From assembly GCA_001749745.1 (NCBI GenBank), contig JWTM01000101.1:248001-312000 (forward strand): 64,000 bases of DNA. Direction: 5' to 3'. Below, in pieces: positions 31,993-38,887 of this stretch. How positions within the stretch are numbered: the stretch's first letter is position 1; every line of letters begins with the position of its first letter. The position numbers and the translations under genes are program-made. The notes below the pieces were generated by a model, which was not told where the DNA came from, made no database searches, and was given only the letters and a program-made list of their open reading frames with translations. Source of the DNA: Candidatus Marispirochaeta associata (GTDB lineage Bacteria > Spirochaetota > Spirochaetia > JC444 > Marispirochaetaceae).

Positions 31993-34071
31993 TCAAGGAC
32001 GAAAAGCGTCAATCGCCTCGTACATGGCCAGCACGTTCTCCACCGGTACGTCCTCGGTTATCGCATCCGTACTGGGCGCGGCTATATAGCCGCCCCCGGG
32101 GGCCATCTCTTCTAGACGCCGGAGGACCAGCTCCCGTACCTCTTGGGGATTCCCCTTCAGCAAGGTGTTTCTGGCGTCGATAGCTCCGCTAAGGACGATG
32201 GAGTCTCCGAAGGAGCGCTTTAGCTGGGCGCTCTGCATCCCGGGGCAGTCGGGCTGCAGGGCGTGGAGGGCGTCGAACCCGGCTTCGATGATGCTCGGTA
32301 TAAGGGGGAGGATCCCGCCCGAGGAGTGGAGCATCACTTTTATGCCGTAGCGGTGGGCCAGCTCGGTAAACCGAACCAGGCAGGGCATGATGAATCTTCG
32401 GAAATGCTCGGGGCTTATTAGCGGACCGGTCTGGGTACCGAAGTCGTTGCGGATAAAGAAGAGATCGATGCGATCCCCGGCCTGCTCAAATACGCGGATC
32501 GAGACGGCGATATAGTAATCGACGATCCTGGACAAGAGGGCTTCTACGAAGACCGGATCGTCGTACATCATACAGGCCAGGGTCTCCAGGCTTACCAGGT
32601 CGATCGCGTCGTGCCAGAAGGGCGACCATGGACCGCCGGCGACGGCGTAGTGCTCGCCCAGCTGGTTGAGCCGGCCCAGTAGGGTTGAGACGTCGGTCTC
32701 TTCCGGCACCGGCCAGGGGTAATCCTTTAAGGCCTGGATGCTCGGGTTCTCCTTCAAAGGGTGAGTCACCGGTTGGCCGTAGCCGGATCCCCGTCGCTCA
32801 ATCCCGAAGGCGTCCCGCCGTTCCAGGCTCTGTCCCACCGGATCGGGATCTACCCAGCGCAGATCGTCCCCGATCTTGGCTCGAAACTCCTCTTCGCTTA
32901 ACTTCAGCTGGGTGCAGGCTTTATCGATAAACTCCCGCGAAGCTCCAAGCCATCGGGGTATCCCCGTCCCGGCGGGACCCGAGGAGAAGGCGGAGAGGAA
33001 GCGGCTGCGAGGAGTCTCGGAGACCGATCCTTCCCCCGCCTCAAGGCTTCGAATCGATCGGGTCGAGCCCCGTTGGACCAGCTGCTGCTTGATCTTCAGG
33101 ACATGGATATCGCCGTTATTCTGGCCGCTTCCGATAAGTCTGGACATCATGTCGCAGGCTAAGCGCCCGATCATCTGGGTGTTGATTTTCAAGGTAGTAA
33201 TAGGGGTTATATGAGGATCGGCGTAGTTGAGGAGGTCCCCCGGGGCGATTACCGAGACATCCTCGGGTATCTTGAGCCCCATATTCTTGAGGAAGCTGAT
33301 TACCCGAATCGCCACATCGTCGTCGATACAGAACACCGCCGTCGGCGGGGTCGCCCGGGAGAAAACGCCGTGAATCAGGGCCTCGAAGTAGGGGGTGTTC
33401 CCGATATCGCAGCTGATCCGCAGCTGGGGGTTGAACTCCTCTCCCGCCTCGTTGAGGGCCTTGAGGAAGCCGTAGAAGCGGTCGGTGGAGAGGACCGGGA
33501 GATCGATGCGCTCGGTATCGACATAGAGGATCTCCCGGTGACCCAGACGCAACAGATGTTTCGTCCCCTCGTAGGCGCCTTGGAAGTCGTCGGCCAGGAT
33601 ACAGTGGTACTTCTCCTGGTAGCGGCCGTTCATGATCACTACCACCGGAATCCCTCGATCCTCTAGGCTCGAGAGGAGATACTCGCTTCCGTAGTGGAGG
33701 GAGAAGACCGCCCGACACTGCTCCTCCTCGATACGCCGGATAATGGCGTTGTCGTCCAGCTCCATGGAGATAGGGATAATAGTCGGGTTTTGCTCCTGGG
33801 CGCGATAGAAGTCCTCGATTTCCGCGATTATGGGGCGGATGAACCACCAGACCATCGCCCATTCGGCGTCGATGCTGACCAGGATGCCCACCGAATCCCC
33901 CTTTTTTACTTCCCGGGGTTTTCGATTTCGGAGATAACCGGTCTCTTCCGCCGCTTGGAGAACCGCCTTCCGTACCGATTCGGAGATTCGCCCCTTGCCG
34001 GAGAGGACGAGCGATGCGGTTGTAGTGGAGACCTGGGCCCTCTGGGCGACGTCGCGGAGCGTTACCTTCAT
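31993..34071 (-). CDS. LacI-family regulator fused to a URO-D-superfamily domain
   Basis: One uninterrupted 692-residue frame with three parts. A LacI helix-turn-helix (1-60; TLRDVAQRAQVSTTTASLVL) leads to a periplasmic-binding-protein-like sensor (about 60-335; DDFQGAYEGTKHLL, CIDDDVAIRVISFL), as in ordinary LacI repressors. After a 20-residue linker comes a complete URO-D-type barrel (about 355-692; SPFWHDAIDLV, NDFGTQTGPL, LHALQPDCPGM). The third part is closely paralogous to the enzyme at 37,295-38,356. The fused copy reads His-Ser-Ser (582-584) where that enzyme has His-Cys-Cys, and Thr668 where it has His. Loss of these positions suggests a sensing rather than catalytic barrel. It is divergent from the AraC-type regulator over a shared promoter region. 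Confidence 0.88.
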   Translation of the reverse strand: MKVTLRDVAQRAQVSTTTASLVLSGKGRISESVRKAVLQAAEETGYLRNRKPREVKKGDSVGILVSIDAEWAMVWWFIRPIIAEIEDFYRAQEQNPTIIPISMELDDNAIIRRIEEEQCRAVFSLHYGSEYLLSSLEDRGIPVVVIMNGRYQEKYHCILADDFQGAYEGTKHLLRLGHREILYVDTERIDLPVLSTDRFYGFLKALNEAGEEFNPQLRISCDIGNTPYFEALIHGVFSRATPPTAVFCIDDDVAIRVISFLKNMGLKIPEDVSVIAPGDLLNYADPHITPITTLKINTQMIGRLACDMMSRLIGSGQNNGDIHVLKIKQQLVQRGSTRSIRSLEAGEGSVSETPRSRFLSAFSSGPAGTGIPRWLGASREFIDKACTQLKLSEEEFRAKIGDDLRWVDPDPVGQSLERRDAFGIERRGSGYGQPVTHPLKENPSIQALKDYPWPVPEETDVSTLLGRLNQLGEHYAVAGGPWSPFWHDAIDLVSLETLACMMYDDPVFVEALLSRIVDYYIAVSIRVFEQAGDRIDLFFIRNDFGTQTGPLISPEHFRRFIMPCLVRFTELAHRYGIKVMLHSSGGILPLIPSIIEAGFDALHALQPDCPGMQSAQLKRSFGDSIVLSGAIDARNTLLKGNPQEVRELVLRRLEEMAPGGGYIAAPSTDAITEDVPVENVLAMYEAIDAFRP

Positions 34072-34075
34072 TCTC

Positions 34076-34092
34076 TGATAAATCCTGATAAA
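34076..34092. promoter_or_regulatory. candidate operator, tandem TGATAAA motifs
   Basis: TGATAAATCCTGATAAA contains two TGATAAA copies ten bp apart (one helical turn), immediately before the LacI/URO-D start codon. Fourteen bases of it recur in reverse orientation at 38,422-38,435, before the main operon. This suggests a common regulator and autoregulation. Confidence 0.55.
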
Positions 34093-34103
34093 ATAATTAT
34101 TGA

Positions 34104-34131
34104 ATTTTCACCTATTCTGCTGATTTGTCAA
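34104..34131 (-). promoter_or_regulatory. possible promoter for the LacI/URO-D gene
   Basis: Minus strand: TTGACA (34,131-34,126), 16-bp spacer, GAAAAT (34,109-34,104). The -35 is perfect and the -10 weak. Transcription would start near 34,097, so the TGATAAA pair lies in the initial transcribed region. Confidence 0.4.
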
Positions 34132-34149
34132 GCGCGAAGAGGCGGAATC

Positions 34150-34158
34150 TGCTATAAT
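34150..34158 (+). promoter_or_regulatory. extended -10 promoter for the AraC-type regulator, leaderless
   Basis: TGCTATAAT is an extended -10 element with a perfect TATAAT (34,153-34,158); a -35 is not clear. The GTG start at 34,166 lies seven bases downstream, so the transcript should begin at the start codon. Confidence 0.65.
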
Positions 34159-34165
34159 TCCGCTC

Positions 34166-35890
34166 GTGTCACGGGAATTTGAGGAAGAAATCTTCCCCTG
34201 GAGAAGGGAACGCAAGGAGTTGCCCCAGCGACCGGACGATCCCCGCAGGCTGGACGAACGGGATCCCCTCTACTGGTACGACGAAGAGTACGCCGGCTGG
34301 ATGGTCTCGAAGCATAATCAGCCTAGCCAACCCAACCTTGATCCGCGGGGTAAGCTCATCACCCTCTTCTCTCCCGGGCCGCACCCCTACTGGACCGCCT
34401 ACGAGGAGGGGTTCCGGCGGGAGGCCGAGAAGCGGGGGATCCGGGTAAAAATCTACTACGGGGACTGGGATTCGGAGCGGCAGGATAAACAGGTTACCCT
34501 GGAGCTGGCGGTGCCGCCCGATTGTATCGTCTATATTCCGGTGGATCTTCAATCCGGGAGTGAGATCCTGCGCCGCATAAACGGGGCCGGAATCCCGGTC
34601 TTCGCCAGCAATGTCTCCCTCGAATCAGAGGCCTATAGCTATATTGTCGCCTGGACCGGCCCGGACGATTGGGGTCAGAATAGGCTCCTCGCCCGACGTT
34701 TCGCTGAGCTTTTACGGGGCGAGGGGGGCTACTGTCTCGTGACCCACCGTCCGGGGACGTCGGCCTACCTGGCCCGCTCCTGGGGCATTATCAGCGAGTT
34801 GAGTCTGCGGGCTCCGAATATGCGGCTTTTAGAGATGGGATTTACCGAGTTCAACCGGGAGAAGACCCAGCGGCGCGTAGCGCAGTGGATCGCGCGCTAC
34901 GGATCGGAGCTCAAAGGAGTTATCTCCGCCGACGACGCCCTCCCGGTGGCCGGAATCCGGGCCGCCCTGGAAGAGGCGGGGCGTACCGATATCGTCTGCA
35001 TGGCCAACGGCGCCACCCGGCGGGGCCTCGGCTTCCTCAAAGCCGGCTGGCTGGAATCGATTACCTACCAGTCCCCGCGGCTGGACGGCGCCCTCCCGGT
35101 TCGGATAGTTGCCGACTGGTTTCGGGGCCTCAGAATCGAGCCGATTACCTATCTCCCGACCTCCCTGATTAATCGGGATGAGGCGGAGCACTTCCTGAAG
35201 GAGGGGCGCGGTACCGAGGATATCCATAGCGAGGAGCTCTCGAAGCTCATTATCGAGGGAAACCTGGATGAGATCGACGCCTTTTTTAAGGATTTCCTGC
35301 TTCGCCTGGCCCATGAAGAGATCGCCGGGGAGGAGTACTTCCACGGGGTCACCATCGAGATCCTAGCGGAGCTTCTTGGTCTCGCTCGGTCTAAAGGGAT
35401 CGATCTGGTAAGCCTGGTAGGCGGGTACGAGATGCTCTACAAGGGGCTCTTTCAGCAGCGATCGGTCAGACGAACCCTCGGTTGGCTGCAGGATCTCGCC
35501 CGGACCATGGTAGAGAAGATGATCGGCTCCCATCAGCTTCACGGTTCGGTGGTCGACCAGGTGCGGGCCGTGGTGGAGCTGCGCTATGCGGACCCGATGT
35601 CCTTAAAAACCCTCTCGAACCAGTTCGGACTCTCCGCCGGCTATCTGGGAAAACTCTTTCGCGAACAGATCGGCGTGAGCTTCTCCCGCTATCTAAACGA
35701 GTTTCGAATCGAGAAGGCCAAGGAGCTTCTGCGCACCGAAATGTATAGCGCCAAAGAGGCGGGGCTGGCCGTAGGATACTCTGAAGCCAGCTATTTCTAC
35801 TCTATCTTCAAGCAGATCTGCGGAATTTCTCCCACCGAATATTGTCAAGCTTGCGGTGATCGGGAGGATTCGCAGCGTATTGATTCCTGA
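34166..35890 (+). CDS. AraC-family regulator with a cytoplasmic copy of the cluster's sugar-binding protein as sensor
   Basis: A 574-residue protein without a signal peptide. Residues about 25-345 are a type-1 periplasmic-binding-protein fold, then comes a helical linker (about 350-455) and a C-terminal AraC/XylS double helix-turn-helix (about 460-565; LKTLSNQFGLSAGYLGKLFRE, GYSEASYFYSIFKQ). The sensor is paralogous over its whole length to the exported binding protein at 45,017-46,222: DPLYWYDEEYAGWMVSK against DPLHWYDMEYAGWNVEK, WTGPDDWGQ against WTGPDDFGQ, ELKGVISADDA against ELKGIFAADDS. It probably senses, in the cytoplasm, the same ligand the transporter imports and activates the flanking operons. 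The GTG start is leaderless by promoter position. Confidence 0.88.
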   Translation: MSREFEEEIFPWRRERKELPQRPDDPRRLDERDPLYWYDEEYAGWMVSKHNQPSQPNLDPRGKLITLFSPGPHPYWTAYEEGFRREAEKRGIRVKIYYGDWDSERQDKQVTLELAVPPDCIVYIPVDLQSGSEILRRINGAGIPVFASNVSLESEAYSYIVAWTGPDDWGQNRLLARRFAELLRGEGGYCLVTHRPGTSAYLARSWGIISELSLRAPNMRLLEMGFTEFNREKTQRRVAQWIARYGSELKGVISADDALPVAGIRAALEEAGRTDIVCMANGATRRGLGFLKAGWLESITYQSPRLDGALPVRIVADWFRGLRIEPITYLPTSLINRDEAEHFLKEGRGTEDIHSEELSKLIIEGNLDEIDAFFKDFLLRLAHEEIAGEEYFHGVTIEILAELLGLARSKGIDLVSLVGGYEMLYKGLFQQRSVRRTLGWLQDLARTMVEKMIGSHQLHGSVVDQVRAVVELRYADPMSLKTLSNQFGLSAGYLGKLFREQIGVSFSRYLNEFRIEKAKELLRTEMYSAKEAGLAVGYSEASYFYSIFKQICGISPTEYCQACGDREDSQRIDS

Positions 35891-35936
35891 AAATTTATAG
35901 CCTGATTAGCAATTATTGATGTTGCGGGCGCTTCGA

Positions 35937-35989
35937 ATCGCTCCTTAGAATGGTAGACACGTACGAATCTACACCGCCTAAGGAGCGAT
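35937..35989 (+). promoter_or_regulatory. perfect 12-bp inverted repeat enclosing the ribosome binding site of the next gene
   Basis: ATCGCTCCTTAG (35,937-35,948) and CTAAGGAGCGAT (35,978-35,989) are exact reverse complements; inside them a GGTAGA/TCTAC pair can extend the structure. The second arm contains the AAGGAG ribosome binding site for the ATG at 35,994. As RNA this would block translation. However, TAGAAT at 35,946-35,951, with TTGCGG 18 bp upstream, could be the promoter; then the first arm would not be transcribed and the repeat would be a DNA operator pair about four helical turns apart. Confidence 0.65.
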
Positions 35990-35993
35990 AATC

Positions 35994-37298
35994 ATGCTGC
36001 ACGATCCCGGAAGTTACTCCGAACCCCTCGTGATCGACGAAATTAGCCTCTCTTCCCGGGAAAAGGATACCCTACGCCGCCTTGCTTCCCGAACGGCCGA
36101 GATTGCGGCCGATCCGGCCAATCGCGAGCGGCCGCAGCTCTGGCGCCGGATGAACGATCTTAAGGCGGTGCGGCCGATGGTCTGGATCAACGAGATCCCC
36201 TGGCACGAGATGAATGTGGACGACGAGCTGACCCTCGTCTCGGAGAATAGCTGGGCCCGGGAGATGGAGCGCACCCTGCGGCGTACAATCTATCGGTGGG
36301 ACCACATGCAGGGGGATATGGTCGTCAACGACTATCTGGAGTGTCCCTTGGCGATCCACTCGACCGACTTCGGTATCCACGAGGAGACCGACGTGGTCAA
36401 AACCGACGAGGCCAACGAGATCGTCTCCCGCCATTTCCACGTGCAGATCAAGGAGATCGCCGATGTGGAGAAGATCAGTCTGCCCAAGGTCGTCCACCAT
36501 GCCGGGACGACGGAGGTGGTTTTCCGCACCATGCAGGAGCTTTTCTCCGATATCATGCCGGTACGCAAGGTGGGGCAGACGCATATCTGGTTCACCCCTT
36601 GGGATTACCTGATTCGCTGGACCGGCGTACAGGAGGCGATGATCGCGCTGATCACCGATCCCGAGATGATCAACGCCGCCGTAGAGCGTCTAGTCGACGC
36701 CTGGATGGTGGAGCTGGATCAGTTCGTTGAACAGAACCTTCTCTCCCTGGATAATAACAATACCCGGGTCGGATCCGGCGGCTACGGCTATATCTCCGAT
36801 CTTCCCGGAGAGCCCTACGATCCCGAGTATGTGCGTCCCCATAACATGTGGGGCTGTTCGAACGCTCAGATCTTTTCCGAGGTTTCCCCGGATATGCACT
36901 GGGAGTTCGCCCTGCGTCACGACCTGCGCTGGTTGGAGCGGTGGGGGGTAACCTACTACGGCTGCTGCGAACCCCTGCAGAATAAGATACATCTCTTAAA
37001 GCAGATTCCGAACCTGCGCAAGATCTCGGTCAGTCCCTGGAACGACTACGCCAAGATCCTTCCGGCCCTGGGATCCGACTATGTGGCCAGTATCAAGCCC
37101 AATCCCGCGGTCTTTGCCGAGAGTAGCTGGAGCCCCGAGAAAGCCCGGGAGGATTTGAAGCGGGCCTTGGCCGCGGCGGAGGCGACCCCGAATATCGAAT
37201 TTATCATGAAGGATATCTCCACGGTGAAATACCGGCCCGAGCGGCTCTGGGAGTGGAGCCGTATCGCCATGGAGTGCGCCGAAGAGGCCGCGAGGTGA
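35994..37298 (+). CDS. URO-D-superfamily protein, divergent
   Basis: A 434-residue soluble protein. It resembles the URO-D/cobalamin-dependent methyltransferase-like barrel in overall layout, with WFTPWDYLIRWTGVQEAMI, a long middle part, and YYGCCEPLQNKIHLL where other members have the H-x-C metal motif, here Tyr-Gly-Cys-Cys. It is less similar to the other four URO-D proteins of the cluster than they are to one another, so it is probably a distinct subfamily with its own reaction. Start ATG 35,994, AAGGAG eight bases upstream inside a strong inverted repeat. It overlaps the next gene (GTGA), so the two are coupled and may act together. Catalytic function is unproven. Confidence 0.75.
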   Translation: MLHDPGSYSEPLVIDEISLSSREKDTLRRLASRTAEIAADPANRERPQLWRRMNDLKAVRPMVWINEIPWHEMNVDDELTLVSENSWAREMERTLRRTIYRWDHMQGDMVVNDYLECPLAIHSTDFGIHEETDVVKTDEANEIVSRHFHVQIKEIADVEKISLPKVVHHAGTTEVVFRTMQELFSDIMPVRKVGQTHIWFTPWDYLIRWTGVQEAMIALITDPEMINAAVERLVDAWMVELDQFVEQNLLSLDNNNTRVGSGGYGYISDLPGEPYDPEYVRPHNMWGCSNAQIFSEVSPDMHWEFALRHDLRWLERWGVTYYGCCEPLQNKIHLLKQIPNLRKISVSPWNDYAKILPALGSDYVASIKPNPAVFAESSWSPEKAREDLKRALAAAEATPNIEFIMKDISTVKYRPERLWEWSRIAMECAEEAAR

Positions 37299-38356
37299 AG
37301 GAACGATCTAGCCGGGAGCTGGTGCTGGATACCTTCGAACACCGACCGGTAGAGCGGATCCCCAAGTGGTTCGGCGCCTCCCCTGAGTTCATCGAGCTGG
37401 CGATCGCTGAACTTGAACTCGACTCCGAGGAGGAGCTGCTGCGCTATTTCGGCGACGATTTCCGTCGGGTCGGTTCAGTCTATCGTGGTCCCTCGAAGCC
37501 TCTCTCGGAGGGGGCGACCTGGAGAAGTCCCTTCGGGGTAGAGCGGATAGGCCTCTTCTACGGTGAGCCGAAGAGTCATCCCCTGCAGGGGCGCCATACT
37601 CTGGATGATCTACGATCCTATCCTTGGCCAAGCCCTGATTGGGCGGATACCTCCGGAATCCCCGACGCCTCCCGTCGCTACGGCGGAGAATATGCGATTT
37701 TAGGGGGCGAATGGTCCCCCTTCTGGCACGATGCAATCGATCTGGTCGGTATGGAGGATCTCTATTACCTGATGTACGATGAGCCAGAATATGTAGATCT
37801 TCTTCTCTCATCGATCAACGACTACTATCTCGCCGCTTCGGAAAAGGCCTTTCGTGAGGAGGAGAACGGCATCGATATCTACTTCATCGGGAATGATTTC
37901 GGCGGCCAGACCGGACCCTTGCTGGGGCCTGAGCTCTTTCGACGCTTTATGATTCCTCAACTCCGCCGACATGTCGAACTGGCCCATCGCTACGATAAGC
38001 GAATAATGCTGCACTGCTGCGGCGGGTATCGCGAACTTTTTCCTCTCCTGGCGGAGGTCGGGATCGACGGTGTGCACGCCTTGCAGCCCGACTGCGTCGG
38101 TATGGATCCGGCGGAGCTCAAGGCCGAGTTCGGCGATCAATTGGTGCTCAACGGCGCTATCGACAGTAAAGCGGTTCTGATTCAGGGCGGCGAGGAGGAT
38201 GTTCGTCGCGAAACAGAGAGAATCTTACGCATAATGAGTCCCGGAGGAGGTTTTATAGCCGGAGCGAGCCACGATTATATCCTGCCTGAGACGCCGGTGG
38301 GAAATGTACGGGCGATGTTCGAGACAATTCGTGAATTCGTGCCGGGCAACCGGTGA
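37295..38356 (+). CDS. URO-D-superfamily protein, closest relative of the LacI-fused domain
   Basis: A 353-residue barrel protein of the URO-D (HemE/MtaA) superfamily. It has RPVERIPKWFGAS near the start, SPFWHDAIDLVG, NDFGGQTGPLLGPELFRRF, the metal-type motif LHCCGG (H-x-C), HALQPDCVGMD and the C-terminal GGGFIAGASHDYILPETP. In MtaA-type methyltransferases H-x-C binds zinc that activates a thiol; in HemE the late His is an active-site residue. It lacks the HemE signature, so it is not heme synthesis. Start GTG 37,295 overlaps the upstream stop by four bases (GTGA); an earlier ATG at 37,253 lies inside that gene. Substrate unknown. Confidence 0.8.
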   Translation: MKERSSRELVLDTFEHRPVERIPKWFGASPEFIELAIAELELDSEEELLRYFGDDFRRVGSVYRGPSKPLSEGATWRSPFGVERIGLFYGEPKSHPLQGRHTLDDLRSYPWPSPDWADTSGIPDASRRYGGEYAILGGEWSPFWHDAIDLVGMEDLYYLMYDEPEYVDLLLSSINDYYLAASEKAFREEENGIDIYFIGNDFGGQTGPLLGPELFRRFMIPQLRRHVELAHRYDKRIMLHCCGGYRELFPLLAEVGIDGVHALQPDCVGMDPAELKAEFGDQLVLNGAIDSKAVLIQGGEEDVRRETERILRIMSPGGGFIAGASHDYILPETPVGNVRAMFETIREFVPGNR

Positions 38357-38369
38357 TAAAAATTTATCA
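38354..38369. promoter_or_regulatory. inverted repeat TGATAAA-AA-TTTATCA
   Basis: Arms TGATAAA (38,354-38,360) and TTTATCA (38,363-38,369) separated by two bases, overlapping the TGA stop of the upstream gene. The same half-site recurs at 34,076, 38,422 and 38,495. A 16-bp symmetric site suits a LacI-family dimer. Confidence 0.5.
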
Positions 38370-38421
38370 TTCTGGGTTCGGGGAGTAATTTTGGCGAGGT
38401 GGTAACCGCGGAATTATCCTC

Positions 38422-38435
38422 TTTATCAGGATTTA
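38422..38435. promoter_or_regulatory. copy of the TTTATCAGGATTTA motif
   Basis: Exact reverse complement of 34,079-34,092, which lies before the LacI/URO-D regulator. It sits about 55 bp upstream of the -35 box of the main operon. Confidence 0.5.
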
Positions 38436-38486
38436 GCGGCCGATTACGGGTGTTAATAGGGCTGGGGAAAATAAATTTAATAAAAC

Positions 38487-38520
38487 TTGACAGCATATTT
38501 ATCTGTGTTAAGATAAATAT
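38487..38520 (+). promoter_or_regulatory. main operon promoter with overlapping operator
   Basis: TTGACA (38,487-38,492), 16-bp spacer, TAAGAT (38,509-38,514). A perfect 9-bp inverted repeat, ATATTTATC (38,495-38,503) and GATAAATAT (38,512-38,520), spans the spacer and -10, so a bound repressor would block RNA polymerase. The start lies near 38,521 and the first gene begins at 38,544 after a GAGGAG site. Confidence 0.7.
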
Positions 38521-38543
38521 TCATCAAGACGAGGAGACGTTCA

Positions 38544-38867
38544 ATGATCCGACATGGACAGCTTATTAAACTGAAGCCCGGGGTACTCGAGAGCTATACA
38601 AAATATCATAGCGAGGTCTGGCCCGGGATATTGGAGAAGATCACCGAGTGCAATATTCGCAACTACTCCATATTTCATAAGGACGGGTTTCTCTTCGCCT
38701 ATTTCGAGTATATCGGGGAGGACTTTCAAGCGGATGCTCAGAAGATGGCCGATGATCCGCTTACCCAGGAGTGGTGGGATATCATGATGCCGATGCAGGA
38801 GCCGCTGGAGACTCGCCGAGAGGGCGAATGGTGGGCCGAGATGGATGAAGTTTTCCATCTGGATTGA
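38544..38867 (+). CDS. rhaM: L-rhamnose mutarotase-like protein
   Basis: A 107-residue protein of the RhaM (DUF718) family, which interconverts the alpha and beta anomers of L-rhamnose and related 6-deoxy sugars. The family landmarks are visible: LKPGVLESYTKYHSEVWP with the catalytic-type His before Val-Trp-Pro, the central NYSIFHKDGFLFAYFEY strands, WWDIM and the C-terminal MDEVFHLD. It is the first gene of the transporter/URO-D operon, and the only one that points to sugar chemistry; rhamnose isomerase, kinase and aldolase genes are absent. So the substrate may be a rhamnose-like or modified deoxy sugar. It nearly overlaps the next gene. Confidence 0.9.
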   Translation: MIRHGQLIKLKPGVLESYTKYHSEVWPGILEKITECNIRNYSIFHKDGFLFAYFEYIGEDFQADAQKMADDPLTQEWWDIMMPMQEPLETRREGEWWAEMDEVFHLD

Positions 38868-38887
38868 TTATGGGGAGTATGACGACA

